Notes: generated by a model not told the origin, from the sequence alone. Positions 39,335 to 48,766 are shown, counted from the first letter of the stretch. The stretch is 64,000 bases of DNA from Chitinivorax sp. PXF-14 (GCF_040812015.1 NZ_JBFNXJ010000002.1:1-64000), one strand, 5' to 3'. A program made the numbers and translations.

Positions 39335-40771
39335 ATGGGCGACAGTCTCAAGAAAATACCCGTCAAGGTCATCGCATCAAACACCCCTGAAGCCGCCGAG
39401 GTTCAGGATCTCTACGAAGTCCGCAAGAAAATCTACCCGCGTTACATATCAGGCCTGTTCAACAACTGGCGTATCGCGATGGTCGTCATCACCCAGCTGT
39501 TCTTCTACGGCGTCCCTTGGTTGCAATGGAATGGCCGCCAGGCGATGTTGTTCGACCTGGTCAACCGCAAGTTCTACATCTTTGGCTACGTATTCTGGCC
39601 GCAGGATTTTGCCCTGCTGGCAGGCCTGCTGGTGCTGTGCGCGTTCGGCCTGTTCTGGTGGACGGCAATCGCCGGCCGGCTCTGGTGCGGCTACGCCTGT
39701 CCGCAAACGGTCTACACCGAGATATTCCTGTGGATCGAGAACTGGGTCGAAGGTGACCGCAACAAACGCATGAAGCTCGACGCGGCGCCCAACTCATTCA
39801 CCAAATTCAGGCTCAAGGCCACCAAGCATGGCCTGTGGCTGCTGCTGTCGTTCTGGACCGGCTTCACCTTCGTCGGTTTCTACACGCCGATCCAATCGCT
39901 GTGGAACGAGCTGATCTCGTTCTCGCTGGGCCCATGGGAGGCCTTCTGGGTCGGCTTCTATGGCTTCGCCACCTATGGCAACGCAGGCTTTATGCGCGAG
40001 CAGGTGTGCAAGTACATGTGCCCCTACGCGCGCTTCCAGAGCGTGATGTTCGACCGCGACACGCTGGTCATCTCCTATGACACGGAACGCGGCGAGCCGC
40101 GTGGTTCGCGCGGCAAGAAGGTCGACCACAAGGCCGAAGGTATGGGTGACTGCATCAACTGCAGCATCTGCGTCCAGGTCTGCCCGACCGGTATCGACAT
40201 CCGCGAAGGGCTACAGTACGAGTGCATCGGCTGTGCAGCCTGTATCGACGCCTGTGATCAGGTGATGGACAAGATGGGCTACCAGCGCGGCCTGATCCGC
40301 TACACCACGGAGAACGCACTGGAGCACAAGTACGAGGAGAGCCAGTTCCTGCGTCGCCTGTTGCGCCCCCGCGTGATGGTCTATACGGTGCTGCTGGCGG
40401 TCATCTCGGCGGCCATGATCGCGACACTCGCCCTGCGCGTACCGCTCAAGCTCAATGTCACGCGCGACCGCGCCACGCTGGTACGGGAAACGGATGACGG
40501 GCTGCTGGAAAACCTCTACCAGCTGCAGATCATCAATACCGACGAGAAGGCACACACCTACCAGATTTCGGCTACCGGGCTCACCGGGCTGAAGCTGATT
40601 GCCGACACCCGCGTCAGCGTACCGGCCGGCAGCGCCTTCAACGTACCCGCCAACATCCAGGTCGATCCGGCCGATATCGGCCGCGGCACCAAGCAGGTCA
40701 CGTTCAAGGTCGAAGCGGTGGACGACGCCAAGGTCGCCATCGAACACACGACCAGTTTCATCACCCGTTAA
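39335..40771 (+). CDS. ccoG: cytochrome c oxidase accessory protein CcoG
   Basis: 478 residues: several membrane helices, the conserved WCGYACPQTVYTE loop, two ferredoxin-type clusters CINCSICVQVCPTGIDI and CIGCAACIDACDQV, and a C-terminal Ig-like periplasmic domain. CcoG/RdxA/FixG proteins reduce Cu(II) to Cu(I) for the cbb3 assembly pathway. It follows ccoP by 129 bases; TCAACACCTGAAG-type leader sequence shows nothing notable. Confidence 0.95.
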   Translation: MGDSLKKIPVKVIASNTPEAAEVQDLYEVRKKIYPRYISGLFNNWRIAMVVITQLFFYGVPWLQWNGRQAMLFDLVNRKFYIFGYVFWPQDFALLAGLLVLCAFGLFWWTAIAGRLWCGYACPQTVYTEIFLWIENWVEGDRNKRMKLDAAPNSFTKFRLKATKHGLWLLLSFWTGFTFVGFYTPIQSLWNELISFSLGPWEAFWVGFYGFATYGNAGFMREQVCKYMCPYARFQSVMFDRDTLVISYDTERGEPRGSRGKKVDHKAEGMGDCINCSICVQVCPTGIDIREGLQYECIGCAACIDACDQVMDKMGYQRGLIRYTTENALEHKYEESQFLRRLLRPRVMVYTVLLAVISAAMIATLALRVPLKLNVTRDRATLVRETDDGLLENLYQLQIINTDEKAHTYQISATGLTGLKLIADTRVSVPAGSAFNVPANIQVDPADIGRGTKQVTFKVEAVDDAKVAIEHTTSFITR

Positions 40772-40817
40772 CGGCTGGCCGGCGGAACCAAGCCACCGGC
40801 CAACTGTCGAGAAATAC

Positions 40818-41333
40818 ATGAATCGCAAGAAGCAAGATAAACCCTGGTATCGCTACAACGGCCCCTGGCTGTTGATGGCGGGTCCGGCCGTCGTCGTCGT
40901 CGCCGGTTTCCTGACAGCCTGGCTGGCGGTCAAAAGCGACGATGGCCTCGTCACGGACGACTATTACAAGCAGGGCAAGGAAATCAACCTCGATCTGGCC
41001 CGCGATACGGCAGCGAGCAAGCTTGGTGCACGTGCGCACGTCATGCTTGGCGACAACGATCGCGAGCTACGCCTGACTCTGGATGGCAACGATGCACTGC
41101 AGAGGCCAAGGCAGCTTGGCTTACGTCTGATGCACCCGACGCGAGCCGGGCTGGATCAGACCCTGCCGCTCGCCAGCCTGGGCGGCAACCTCTACCAGGC
41201 ACAGTTGCCACAGGCCATCCATGGCCGTTGGTATATCAGCGTCGAGGCGGTGGAGCAGAAATGGCGCTTGACAGGCAAGTGGGATACCGACAAAGATAAA
41301 GCAATTATTCTAAAAGCGGCGGCAAATCAATAG
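40818..41333 (+). CDS. fixH: FixH family protein
   Basis: 171 residues from MNRKKQDKPWYRYNGPWLLM. A single membrane anchor (LLMAGPAVVVVAGFLTAWLAV), the DDYYKQGKEINLDLARD motif typical of FixH, and a periplasmic beta-rich domain ending KWRLTGKWD. FixH partners the CcoG/CcoI copper machinery in cbb3 oxidase assembly. 46 bases after ccoG in the same transcript. Confidence 0.9.
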   Translation: MNRKKQDKPWYRYNGPWLLMAGPAVVVVAGFLTAWLAVKSDDGLVTDDYYKQGKEINLDLARDTAASKLGARAHVMLGDNDRELRLTLDGNDALQRPRQLGLRLMHPTRAGLDQTLPLASLGGNLYQAQLPQAIHGRWYISVEAVEQKWRLTGKWDTDKDKAIILKAAANQ

Positions 41334-41388
41334 GCTGGCTGGATGCTCAAGGGGTTGCCGTCGTTGATATTCACCAGAGGAGAAGTCA

Positions 41389-41664
41389 ATGCGTAAGGCA
41401 ATATCGATTTTGTGGCCGTCGTTCCTGGTCGCCGGGATCATGACCTCGCTGTTCTTCACGTTCGTGGATCCAGCCGATCTGGTCGTCTTTGGCACATCGC
41501 TGGCGCGATATCGCATGGCAACCTACTCCCTCGGTTTCTTCGTCTTCTGGCTGTTTGCCGCCGGCGACAGCTGGCTGACCCTGTTCTTCCAGAAAGACGC
41601 GGACTCGGTGAATCTTTACTGCCCGATCAAGCCCGCACACAACAAGCGCCTCTCTCAGCCCTAA
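41389..41664 (+). CDS. two-helix membrane hypothetical protein at the end of the cco block
   Basis: 91 residues with GAGGAG upstream. Two hydrophobic helices (ILWPSFLVAGIMTSLFFTFV and TYSLGFFVFWLFAAGDSWLTLFF) separated by a short loop; C-terminal tail has NLYCPIKP. I know of no assigned function, but small proteins of this shape accompany ccoG/fixH in related betaproteobacteria. It is the last gene before a strong bidirectional terminator, so an assembly or stability role for the oxidase is a reasonable inference only. Confidence 0.75.
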   Translation: MRKAISILWPSFLVAGIMTSLFFTFVDPADLVVFGTSLARYRMATYSLGFFVFWLFAAGDSWLTLFFQKDADSVNLYCPIKPAHNKRLSQP

Positions 41665-41679
41665 CGAGTAGCGTCAACA

Positions 41680-41714
41680 ATCAAAAACGCCGACCATTGG
41701 TCGGCGTTTTTGAT
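41680..41714. terminator. strong bidirectional terminator between the cco block and fnr
   Basis: A perfect 16-bp inverted repeat ATCAAAAACGCCGACC / GGTCGGCGTTTTTGAT with a 3-base loop. A-runs and T-runs on both sides make it an intrinsic terminator for the rightward cco genes and the leftward fnr gene. Confidence 0.93.
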
Positions 41715-41729
41715 TTGATCCGGTAATCG

Positions 41730-42482
41730 TTAGCTGCCGGCGCAGCCATTCAGCGTGGCCTTAAGCCCGCCAACATCGAGCACCTCGACATACTTGTTCT
41801 GGACCTTGAGCAATCCCTCGTCCTGGAAGCGCGAGAAAATCCGGCTCACGGTTTCGAGCTTGAGGCCAAGGAAGCTGCCAATCTCCTCGCGGGTCATGCG
41901 CAGGTAAAAACCCGTGGCAGAATAACCCCGAATGGAAAAACGCTGGGACAGGTTCAGCAGGAAGGCGGCCAACCGCTCTTCTGCCTTCATATTGCCGAGC
42001 AGCATCATCACGCCATGATCGCGCACAATCTCGCGGCTCATTACCTTATACAGATGATGCTGAAGCACAGGCACCTGGCGGCACAATTCCTCCAGGCGAT
42101 TGAATGGAATCTCGCAGATTTCACTGTCTTCGAGTGCAACGGCATTGCAGGTGTGGCGTTCGGTGCTGATCGCATCGAGCCCGATCAGCTCGCCCGACAT
42201 CTGAAAACCCGTCACCTGCTCGCGCCCGTCTTCCGCCAGCACCGTGGTCTTGAAGAAACCCGTGCGCACCGCATATAGCGAGCGGAACGGCTCGCCGGCA
42301 CGATACAGCGGCTCGCCTTTCTTTACCCTCACACCCAGGCTGATCAGCTTTTCCAGCTGGCTCATCTCGTCATGCGACAGACCCAACGGCAGGCACAACT
42401 CACGTAACGAACACGAGGAACAAGCAACTTTCAACTGCTTGAAGGAGACTTCCCGGATCGGAACGACGGAGGCACCAGACAT
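41730..42482 (-). CDS. fnr: FNR-type oxygen-sensing Crp-family regulator
   Basis: 250 residues. The N-terminal cysteines C21, C24 and C30 (CSSCSLREL C) plus C123 in EICEIPF align with the four [4Fe-4S] ligands of E. coli FNR (20, 23, 29, 122). A cyclic-nucleotide-like beta roll is followed by the helix-turn-helix RMTREEIGSFLGLKLETVSRIFSRFQ, whose ETVSR recognition residues predict a TTGAT-N4-ATCAA site. Such sites are found before ccoI, ccoN and in its own upstream region, so it is the likely controller of this block and of itself. Confidence 0.96.
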   Translation of the reverse strand: MSGASVVPIREVSFKQLKVACSSCSLRELCLPLGLSHDEMSQLEKLISLGVRVKKGEPLYRAGEPFRSLYAVRTGFFKTTVLAEDGREQVTGFQMSGELIGLDAISTERHTCNAVALEDSEICEIPFNRLEELCRQVPVLQHHLYKVMSREIVRDHGVMMLLGNMKAEERLAAFLLNLSQRFSIRGYSATGFYLRMTREEIGSFLGLKLETVSRIFSRFQDEGLLKVQNKYVEVLDVGGLKATLNGCAGS

Positions 42483-42524
42483 GATTCACCAAGCAGTTAC
42501 AAACAGCCTACTATGACATGGATT

Positions 42525-42538
42525 TTGACCCAAATCAA
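42525..42538. promoter_or_regulatory. FNR box between fnr and hemN
   Basis: TTGACCCAAATCAA matches the FNR consensus. Its centre is 42531.5: 64 bases before hemN and 49 bases before fnr. For hemN a start near 42573 would place it at -41.5 with a weak -10 CATGAT at 42561; for fnr it could act in autoregulation. Confidence 0.8.
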
Positions 42539-42595
42539 ACCAACACGGGGCTTGCGCTGGCATGATGGGCCGCACCAGTAAAGCGAATAGCCGAT

Positions 42596-44017
42596 ATGCA
42601 AACTTCCTCCCCCCTGCTGGCCCCTGTCTCGGATTTTGATCATGTCGAGGTCGATCTGGACTTGATCCGTCGTCTCGATCGTAATGGCCCGAGGTATACC
42701 TCATACCCAACGGCAGACCGTTTCGTCGAGGCATTCAACGCGCAGACCTATACCAGCTGGCTCAGGGATCGCAATATCGGCGCCATCTCGCGCCCGTTGT
42801 CACTGTACTTCCACATTCCATTCTGCAACACCATCTGCTACTACTGCGCTTGCAACAAGGTCATCACCAAGGATCGAGCCCGCTCGGCCAAGTATGTGAA
42901 ATACCTGATTCAGGAAATGGCCATGCATGCGCAATTGCTCGGCAACGACCGGCGTGTCGAGCAACTGCACTGGGGTGGCGGCACGCCGACCTTCCTGCCG
43001 CACGACCAGATCGCCGAACTGATGCAGGCCACGCGCGAGCATTTCCAGCTGATCGACGACGGCGAGTATTCGATCGAGATCGACCCGCGCAAGGTGGATC
43101 ACGAAACCGTCGCCCTGCTCGGCAAGCAAGGCTTCAACCGCATGAGCATCGGCGTGCAGGACTTCGACCACGATGTACAGGTAGCCGTCAACCGCGTGCA
43201 GTCCGAGGAAGAAACGCTCGGCGTCATGCAAGCCGCACGCGACAACGGCTTCAAATCGATCAGCATGGACCTGATCTACGGCCTGCCCAAGCAGACCCTG
43301 GCATCGTTCTCACAGACGCTCGACAAGGTCATCGCGGCCGCCCCCGATCGCCTGTCGATCTACAGCTATGCCCACCTGCCCCAGCTGTTCAAGCCGCAAC
43401 GGCGTATCAACGTGGTGGAATTGCCGACGGCGCAATCCAAGCTCGACATACTGAAACTCGCCATCGGCAAGCTTACCGATGCAGGCTACGTCTACATCGG
43501 CATGGATCACTTCGCCAAGCCGGATGACGAGCTGGCCATCGCGCAGCGGCAAGGCCGCCTGCACCGCAATTTTCAGGGCTACTCCACCCACGCCGACTGC
43601 GATCTGGTAGCCATGGGCATCTCGGCCATCGGCAAGATCGGCCCGACCTACAGCCAGAATTTCCGCACACTGGATGAGTACTACGATTGCCTCGACCGTA
43701 ACGAGTTGCCGATCATGCGCGGCATCGAGCTCACCGCGGACGATCTGCTGCGCCGGGCGATCATCCAGGCATTGATGTGTCATTTCGAGATTTCGATCGA
43801 ATCGCTCGAAGTCGCCTATCTCGTCGACTTCAATCGCTACTTCACCGCTGAGATCGAGCTGCTGCGTGACTATGAACGCGAAGGCCTGTTGACGCTGGCC
43901 GATGGCTGGCTCACGGTCACCCCCAAGGGGCGGCTGCTGATTCGCACCATCTGCATGGTCTTCGACAAGTACCTGCGCCACGATCAGGAACGCCAGCGCT
44001 ACTCGAAGGTAATCTGA
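42596..44017 (+). CDS. hemN: oxygen-independent coproporphyrinogen III oxidase
   Basis: 473 residues. Radical-SAM cysteines C77, C81, C84 with C86 (FCNTICYYCAC), YFHIPFC, the glycine motif WGGGTPTFL and the long C-terminal HemN extension (LMCHFEISIE) separate it from HemW-like proteins. It decarboxylates coproporphyrinogen III to protoporphyrinogen IX without oxygen, supplying haem for the cbb3 oxidase when O2 is low. Preceded by an FNR box. Confidence 0.96.
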   Translation: MQTSSPLLAPVSDFDHVEVDLDLIRRLDRNGPRYTSYPTADRFVEAFNAQTYTSWLRDRNIGAISRPLSLYFHIPFCNTICYYCACNKVITKDRARSAKYVKYLIQEMAMHAQLLGNDRRVEQLHWGGGTPTFLPHDQIAELMQATREHFQLIDDGEYSIEIDPRKVDHETVALLGKQGFNRMSIGVQDFDHDVQVAVNRVQSEEETLGVMQAARDNGFKSISMDLIYGLPKQTLASFSQTLDKVIAAAPDRLSIYSYAHLPQLFKPQRRINVVELPTAQSKLDILKLAIGKLTDAGYVYIGMDHFAKPDDELAIAQRQGRLHRNFQGYSTHADCDLVAMGISAIGKIGPTYSQNFRTLDEYYDCLDRNELPIMRGIELTADDLLRRAIIQALMCHFEISIESLEVAYLVDFNRYFTAEIELLRDYEREGLLTLADGWLTVTPKGRLLIRTICMVFDKYLRHDQERQRYSKVI

Positions 44018-44128
44018 TCCCTGTTACAAACAGGCGGGCACGTTTGCGACGGCGATAGTGCCCATAAATCTTGCTGGCATTGCCGATAGCAGGTATCTGC
44101 GACCTCGGCAGGCTGGTATCCTGTGGCG

Positions 44129-44803
44129 ATGTTAGAGGTCAGCTTTCTTTCCCTGTTCTTGGCGGGTCTGCTTGGTGGCGTGCACTGCATCGGCATGTGC
44201 GGCGGCCTGGTCAGCGCACTGAGCCTGCAACTGCCTCCGGGGCGCGCGCGCTGGCCTTTCCTGCTGGCCTATAACCTGGCCCGGCTCAGCAGCTACGCGC
44301 TGGCAGGCATGCTGGCGGGGCTGGCCGGGTCCGCGAGCGGGCTATTCCAGCACCTGCTGCCGGTGAGCCTGGTGCTTTACCTGCTGGCAAGCCTGCTGCT
44401 GATCGGGCTCGGGCTCTATCTGGCCGGGCTGTCGAATGCAATTTCCTGGCTGGAACGCCCAGGCAAACGGCTTTGGCGCCATCTCAACCCTGTGCTGACC
44501 AAACTGCTGCCCGTGCGCTCGCTCGGCCAAGCCTGGTTGGTAGGCATGCTCTGGGGCTGGCTGCCATGCGGGCTGGTCTATACGGCGCTGGTGTCCGCCC
44601 TCGCCAGCGGTGCCCCGCTCAAGGGGGCGGGTATCATGCTGTGTTTCGGTGCCGGCACCCTGCCCAACCTGCTAGCTATGGGTGTCACCGCACAAAAACT
44701 GTCTACCTTCACACGCAAGCCGCTGGTACGCAAGATTGCCGGCCTGACCGTGGCGGGGTTCGGCTTCGTCGGCGTAGCCCGCGTCGTGCTTGCGGGCATC
44801 TGA
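44129..44803 (+). CDS. sulfite exporter TauE/SafE-family (HCxGMCGG) membrane protein
   Basis: 224 residues from MLEVSFLSLFLAG; an in-frame GTG two codons earlier is possible. Six hydrophobic segments; the first ends in the signature HCIGMCGGLVSAL, whose cysteines and histidine are typical of DsbD_2/SafE-like proteins linked to copper or thiol handling, often beside cbb3 genes. A second WLPCGLVYTAL motif lies mid-protein. The location next to hemN and the cco block suggests a part in oxidase maturation (copper supply), but sulfite or another substrate is not excluded. Confidence 0.85.
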   Translation: MLEVSFLSLFLAGLLGGVHCIGMCGGLVSALSLQLPPGRARWPFLLAYNLARLSSYALAGMLAGLAGSASGLFQHLLPVSLVLYLLASLLLIGLGLYLAGLSNAISWLERPGKRLWRHLNPVLTKLLPVRSLGQAWLVGMLWGWLPCGLVYTALVSALASGAPLKGAGIMLCFGAGTLPNLLAMGVTAQKLSTFTRKPLVRKIAGLTVAGFGFVGVARVVLAGI

Positions 44804-44821
44804 GCCTGGGCGTGATGTCGT

Positions 44822-45298
44822 CTATTGGTGCTTCTGCAAGAGGCACACGGCTTCCGCGGCGATGCCCTCGCCACGCCCGGTGAACCCCAGCCGCTCGGTC
44901 GTCTTGGCCTTGACGTTGACCTCGTCGGGCAAGAGCCCCAGATCATCGGCAATATTGGCAACCATCTGCGGAATATGCGGGGCCATTTTTGGTGCCTGTG
45001 CAATGATGGTCGCGTCGATATTGGCCACGCGATAACCCTTGTCGTGGACCAGCTTCCAGGTTTCCCGCAGCAGCACACGACTGTCCTCACCCTTGAAGCG
45101 GGGGTCGGTATCAGGGAAATGCCTGCCGATATCACCCAGCGCCGCCGCCCCGATCAGTGCATCGGTGATCGCGTGCAGCAGCACATCCGCGTCGGAGTGG
45201 CCAAGCAATCCCTTCTCGTATGGGATGTCGACACCACCGATGATCAGGCGGCGCCCCTCGACCAGTGCGTGAACATCGAATCCTTGCCCAATTCTCAT
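44822..45298 (-). CDS. ispF: 2-C-methyl-D-erythritol 2,4-cyclodiphosphate synthase
   Basis: 158 residues from [11 protein letters not shown], the family's usual N-terminus; an adjacent upstream ATG would add one Met. Zinc ligands in GFDVHAL and the [23 protein letters not shown] block are present. It cyclises CDP-ME 2-phosphate in the MEP pathway to isoprenoids. The first base of its ATG is the last base of the ispD stop codon, so translation is coupled. Confidence 0.97.
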   Translation of the reverse strand: MRIGQGFDVHALVEGRRLIIGGVDIPYEKGLLGHSDADVLLHAITDALIGAAALGDIGRHFPDTDPRFKGEDSRVLLRETWKLVHDKGYRVANIDATIIAQAPKMAPHIPQMVANIADDLGLLPDEVNVKAKTTERLGFTGRGEGIAAEAVCLLQKHQ

Positions 45299-45999
45299 CA
45301 TTGCTCGCTTTTCAAGATCAGCTCTGCCAAAGGCAGATCGGAGGAATAGGTAACTTTCAGGTTGCGTGGGCTGCCCTTGACCAGGCGCGGTTGCCAGCCC
45401 AACCGTTCGAGGGCGGAGGCCTCGTCTGTGATGCCTGGGCCGCAATCGCGCTCCAGCGCTTCGTGCAGCAGGCCAAAACGCAGCATCTGCGGCGTTTGCG
45501 CCTGCCACAGCATGTCGCGCGGCACCGTCTCGGCAATATGTGCACCATCGGTGGTACGCTTGAGGGTGTCGGCCACCGGTATCGCCAGGATGCCGCCCAC
45601 CTCGTCGTCTTCGAGCTCGATCATCATGTCCACCAATAGGCGTGCGCCAAGGCAAGGTCTGGCGGCGTCATGCACCAGCACCCAATCCTGCCAGTCAAAT
45701 TCGCCGGCGAGCGCACGCAAGCCATTGCGCACCGATTCCGCCCTGCTGTCGCCGCCACAGCGCAGCACACGCAGGCGGCTGCCGGCAAACCGCCAGTCAT
45801 GGGCATCGAAATAGCTGTCGTCGGCGCTCAATACGACCGCCACGCAGTCGATGTCCGCATTCTCGATGAAGCGGCGCACGGTGTGCATAATGATCGGCTC
45901 ACCAGCCAGATCGAGATATTGCTTGGGCAGGCTTCCGCCCATGCGCGAGCCGCTGCCTGCCGCCGGCAGCAAGGCCACACGGCGCACCTCAGCTGGCAT
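45298..45999 (-). CDS. ispD: 2-C-methyl-D-erythritol 4-phosphate cytidylyltransferase
   Basis: 233 residues. The nucleotidyltransferase loop [22 protein letters not shown], the [13 protein letters not shown] segment and [11 protein letters not shown] are standard IspD motifs. It activates MEP with CTP, one step before IspE and two before IspF. Its start overlaps the 3' end of dnaQ by 11 bases, so dnaQ-ispD-ispF are read as one leftward transcript. Confidence 0.97.
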   Translation of the reverse strand: MPAEVRRVALLPAAGSGSRMGGSLPKQYLDLAGEPIIMHTVRRFIENADIDCVAVVLSADDSYFDAHDWRFAGSRLRVLRCGGDSRAESVRNGLRALAGEFDWQDWVLVHDAARPCLGARLLVDMMIELEDDEVGGILAIPVADTLKRTTDGAHIAETVPRDMLWQAQTPQMLRFGLLHEALERDCGPGITDEASALERLGWQPRLVKGSPRNLKVTYSSDLPLAELILKSEQ

Positions 46000-46720
46000 C
46001 GGCCGGCTCCGTCGTGCTGATGAGCTGACGCCAGGTGCACGTGCCCTTCACGGCCTTGTCGAGGTCGCCCAGGTAAGCATCGTGCGCCGCCAGCTCTGCC
46101 TCGCTTGCACGCACCACCCTCAGCGGCCGGCTGCGTTCAGCCTTGAAGGTCAGCGCCTGGGCCGGCGTGTTGTCGACGATGTCCATCACCAGGCTCTCCT
46201 GGCCGCGGGTCATCGCGAGATAGACATCGGAGAGCAGTTCGCAGTCGATCAACGCGCCGTGCAATGTCCGCGCCGAGCGGTCGATCTCGAAGCGATCGCA
46301 CAGCGCATCGAGGTTGTTGCGCTTGCCCGGAAACATCTCCTTGGCCATGACCAGCGTATCGATGACGCCGGCGACATGGTCCTGCATCTTGCCCAGCCCG
46401 AGCTTGCCCAGCTCGGCGTTCAGAAAGCCGATGTCAAATGCCGCGTTGTGAATGATCAGCTCGGCACCGCGGACGAACTCGAGAAAATCCTGGGCAATCT
46501 CGGCGAACTTGGGCTTGTCCGACAGAAACTCGGTCGTCAGGCCGTGCACCTGCAGGGCGGCTTCATCGCTGTCGCGGCCCGGGTTCATGAAGCTATGGTA
46601 GTGGCGATCCGGCGTAGATAGCTTGCGGTTGATCATCTCCACACCGGCAATTTCGATGATGCGATGACCCTGTTGCGGATCCAGGCCGGTGGTTTCGGTA
46701 TCGAGGATGATTTGTCTCAT
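45989..46720 (-). CDS. dnaQ: DNA polymerase III epsilon subunit (3'-5' proofreading)
   Basis: 243 residues. Exonuclease motifs are intact: Exo I LDTETTGLD with the two metal-binding acids, Exo II HNAAFDIGFLN, and Exo III with GALIDCELLSDVY. The C-terminal part, joined by a linker, should bind the polymerase subunit. It edits misincorporated bases during replication. Co-directional with rnhA 7 bases upstream, the arrangement also seen (divergently) in enterobacteria. Confidence 0.96.
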   Translation of the reverse strand: MRQIILDTETTGLDPQQGHRIIEIAGVEMINRKLSTPDRHYHSFMNPGRDSDEAALQVHGLTTEFLSDKPKFAEIAQDFLEFVRGAELIIHNAAFDIGFLNAELGKLGLGKMQDHVAGVIDTLVMAKEMFPGKRNNLDALCDRFEIDRSARTLHGALIDCELLSDVYLAMTRGQESLVMDIVDNTPAQALTFKAERSRPLRVVRASEAELAAHDAYLGDLDKAVKGTCTWRQLISTTEPADAS

Positions 46721-46727
46721 GATGCCC

Positions 46728-47171
46728 TTATCGTGCTGCTTCTACACCGCGATTCGCGAGCTGGTCGGCCCGTTCGTTGAATTCATGCCCGGCGTGACCC
46801 TTGACCCAGCGCCAGTCGATCTTGTGCTGGCTTTGCGCCTGATCCAGGCGCTGCCATAAGTCTGCATTCTTGACCGGCTGGTTCTGGCTGGTCTTCCAGC
46901 CCTTTTTCTTCCAGCCGTGTATCCACTCGCTGATGCCCTTCTGCACATATTGCGAGTCGGTATACAGCGTGACCGTGCATGGCCGTTTCAGCGCGTTGAG
47001 CGCCTCGATCACCGCAAGCAGCTCCATACGGTTATTGGTGGTCATCGGCTCGCCGCCAAAGAGCTCCTTCTCCTGCGCCCCATAGCGCAGCAGCGCCCCC
47101 CAGCCACCTGGGCCCGGGTTGCCCTTGCAAGCGCCATCGGTATAGATATCGACTGTGATCTGGTCTGTCAT
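46728..47171 (-). CDS. rnhA: ribonuclease HI
   Basis: 147 residues. [19 protein letters not shown] holds the first catalytic Asp, [11 protein letters not shown] the Glu, LYTDSQYV the second Asp, and [15 protein letters not shown] the histidine loop and last Asp. Degrades RNA in RNA-DNA hybrids. Its ATG overlaps the stop of the upstream methyltransferase gene by 4 bases. Confidence 0.97.
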   Translation of the reverse strand: MTDQITVDIYTDGACKGNPGPGGWGALLRYGAQEKELFGGEPMTTNNRMELLAVIEALNALKRPCTVTLYTDSQYVQKGISEWIHGWKKKGWKTSQNQPVKNADLWQRLDQAQSQHKIDWRWVKGHAGHEFNERADQLANRGVEAAR

Positions 47172-47911
47172 GATGATTTCGACCGCTGCTCGATGGTGCG
47201 CGCAGCGGCGCCGACTCCGTTCTTTTCCGCGAGGGCCGCGAGCCTAGCACGCAGCTGGATTTGCTGCCACGCCGGCGTGATCAGCCGCATGCCGCGCACC
47301 CGTTTCGTCGCGTGCAGGAAGTACACCCCCCCTGCTACCGGCCACCAGCGCCGGCCGGCCTCTTCGACGAAACAGAAGCGCTCCAGCCAGTGTCGCTGCG
47401 AGAATGGCGGGGCATAGCCGGCCAACTGCGTGGTCCGCGCCTCGAAACCAAGCAGTTCGAGCCAATCCTTGATGCGCGGCAGGCTGACAAAGTTGGCAGA
47501 CCATGGCGCACCATTGCGCCGCGCCCAGTAGCGCTTGGCGCCCCACAGGCTCCAGGGGTTGAAGCCTGCCACCACGAGCTGCCCTTCCGGCACCAGCACG
47601 CGCTCCGCTTCGCGCAAGACCTGGTGCGGGTGCTCGCTGGTATCGAGCACATGGGGCAAGACAACCAGATCGACGCTGGATGTCTCCAGCGGCACCTGGG
47701 TCGGGTCGCAGCAGAGCTCGGCGCCCACCTCCCGCCCCAGATGGAAATGGTGGGGCATCCGGTTGGCGCGCAGGAAATCGAACTGTGACATACCGATCTG
47801 CACCGCGTGGTAGCCGAACAAATTGGCTACCGTGCGATCAAAGTACTCCTGCTCGCGTTCTATGACATACTGACCCAGGGCGGATTGCCACCACTCGTTC
47901 CAATCCTGCAT
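47168..47911 (-). CDS. class I SAM-dependent methyltransferase
   Basis: 247 residues. The core resembles the Methyltransf_11 group: [51 protein letters not shown]. The usual glycine-rich motif I is degenerate ([11 protein letters not shown] region), as in a known set of proteobacterial proteins found beside rnhA and gloB. The target is unknown. First gene of the leftward methyltransferase-rnhA-dnaQ-ispD-ispF row and divergent from gloB, with 42 bases between the start codons. Confidence 0.88.
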   Translation of the reverse strand: MQDWNEWWQSALGQYVIEREQEYFDRTVANLFGYHAVQIGMSQFDFLRANRMPHHFHLGREVGAELCCDPTQVPLETSSVDLVVLPHVLDTSEHPHQVLREAERVLVPEGQLVVAGFNPWSLWGAKRYWARRNGAPWSANFVSLPRIKDWLELLGFEARTTQLAGYAPPFSQRHWLERFCFVEEAGRRWWPVAGGVYFLHATKRVRGMRLITPAWQQIQLRARLAALAEKNGVGAAARTIEQRSKSS

Positions 47912-47953
47912 CAGTCTTTCCTCTTTGCGATGACAGCCTCAGGCCGAAACACG

Positions 47954-48721
47954 ATGAAGATCATCCCCATCCCAGCGTTTCAAGATAATTATATCTGGCT
48001 TTTGAGCGACGGCCCGAATGCCGTCGTGGTGGACCCGGGCGACGCCGAGCCAGTCATGCACCACCTGGAAGATCAGGGGCTGTCGCTGACGGCGATCCTG
48101 CTGACCCACCATCATGCCGATCACGTCGGTGGGGTGGCCAAGCTGTTGTCGTGCAGGCCCGTGCCGGTATTCGGACCGCTGGGCAGCCCCTATCCGGGCA
48201 TCACGCACCCACTGTCCGACGGCGAGCGGATCGCGGTCCCGGGCCTGGCTTGTGAGCTGTCGGTCATGGCCGTGCCGGGCCATACGCTCGACCATATCGC
48301 CTACTATGGCGATGGCCGGCTGTTCTGCGGCGATACCCTGTTTGCCTGCGGTTGCGGCCGCCTGTTCGAAGGCAGCCCGGAGCAGATGCACGTTTCGCTG
48401 TCGCGCCTGGCCGCGCTCCCCGGGCCGACCGAGGTATATTGCACCCACGAATATACGCTGTCGAACCAACGTTTCGCCCTGGCCGTCGAGCCAGACAATC
48501 TCGATCTGCAACAGCGCCACGCGGCGGACAGCGCGCGCCGCGACAAAGGCGAAGCCACGCTGCCGAGCAGCATCGAGCTGGAACATCGCACCAACCCCTT
48601 CCTGCGGGCCTCGCTCGAGTCGGTCAGACAGGCAGCGGAGCAGCATGCCGGCCACCCACTACCCGACGCCTGTAGCGTATTTGCAACACTGCGCGCCTGG
48701 AAGGATGGGTTCCGCGGTTGA
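47954..48721 (+). CDS. gloB: hydroxyacylglutathione hydrolase (glyoxalase II)
   Basis: 255 residues from MKIIPIPAFQDNYIWLL, the usual GloB N-terminus. Metallo-beta-lactamase fold with THHHADHVGG, further metal ligands in VPGHTLDHIAYY, GDTLFACGCGRLFEGSPEQM and THEYTLSN, and the C-terminal substrate domain (RTNPFLR). Hydrolyses S-lactoylglutathione to lactate and glutathione. Confidence 0.97.
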   Translation: MKIIPIPAFQDNYIWLLSDGPNAVVVDPGDAEPVMHHLEDQGLSLTAILLTHHHADHVGGVAKLLSCRPVPVFGPLGSPYPGITHPLSDGERIAVPGLACELSVMAVPGHTLDHIAYYGDGRLFCGDTLFACGCGRLFEGSPEQMHVSLSRLAALPGPTEVYCTHEYTLSNQRFALAVEPDNLDLQQRHAADSARRDKGEATLPSSIELEHRTNPFLRASLESVRQAAEQHAGHPLPDACSVFATLRAWKDGFRG

Positions 48722-48742
48722 CCGGCGCCCAGGCAGCGCGGC

Positions 48743-48766
48743 TATATATTTCATCAACAATATATA
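48743..48766. terminator. AT-rich hairpin after gloB
   Basis: Perfect inverted repeat TATATATT / AATATATA with an 8-base loop, 21 bases after the gloB stop and followed by C/T-rich sequence with T-runs. An all-AT stem is weak for an intrinsic terminator, so its role is uncertain. Confidence 0.4.

Noticed and set aside
44018-44128. CCTGTTACAAACAGG inverted repeat after hemN as a terminator or FNR site
   Set aside because: No T-tract follows and the sequence does not fit TTGAT-N4-ATCAA; left unassigned.
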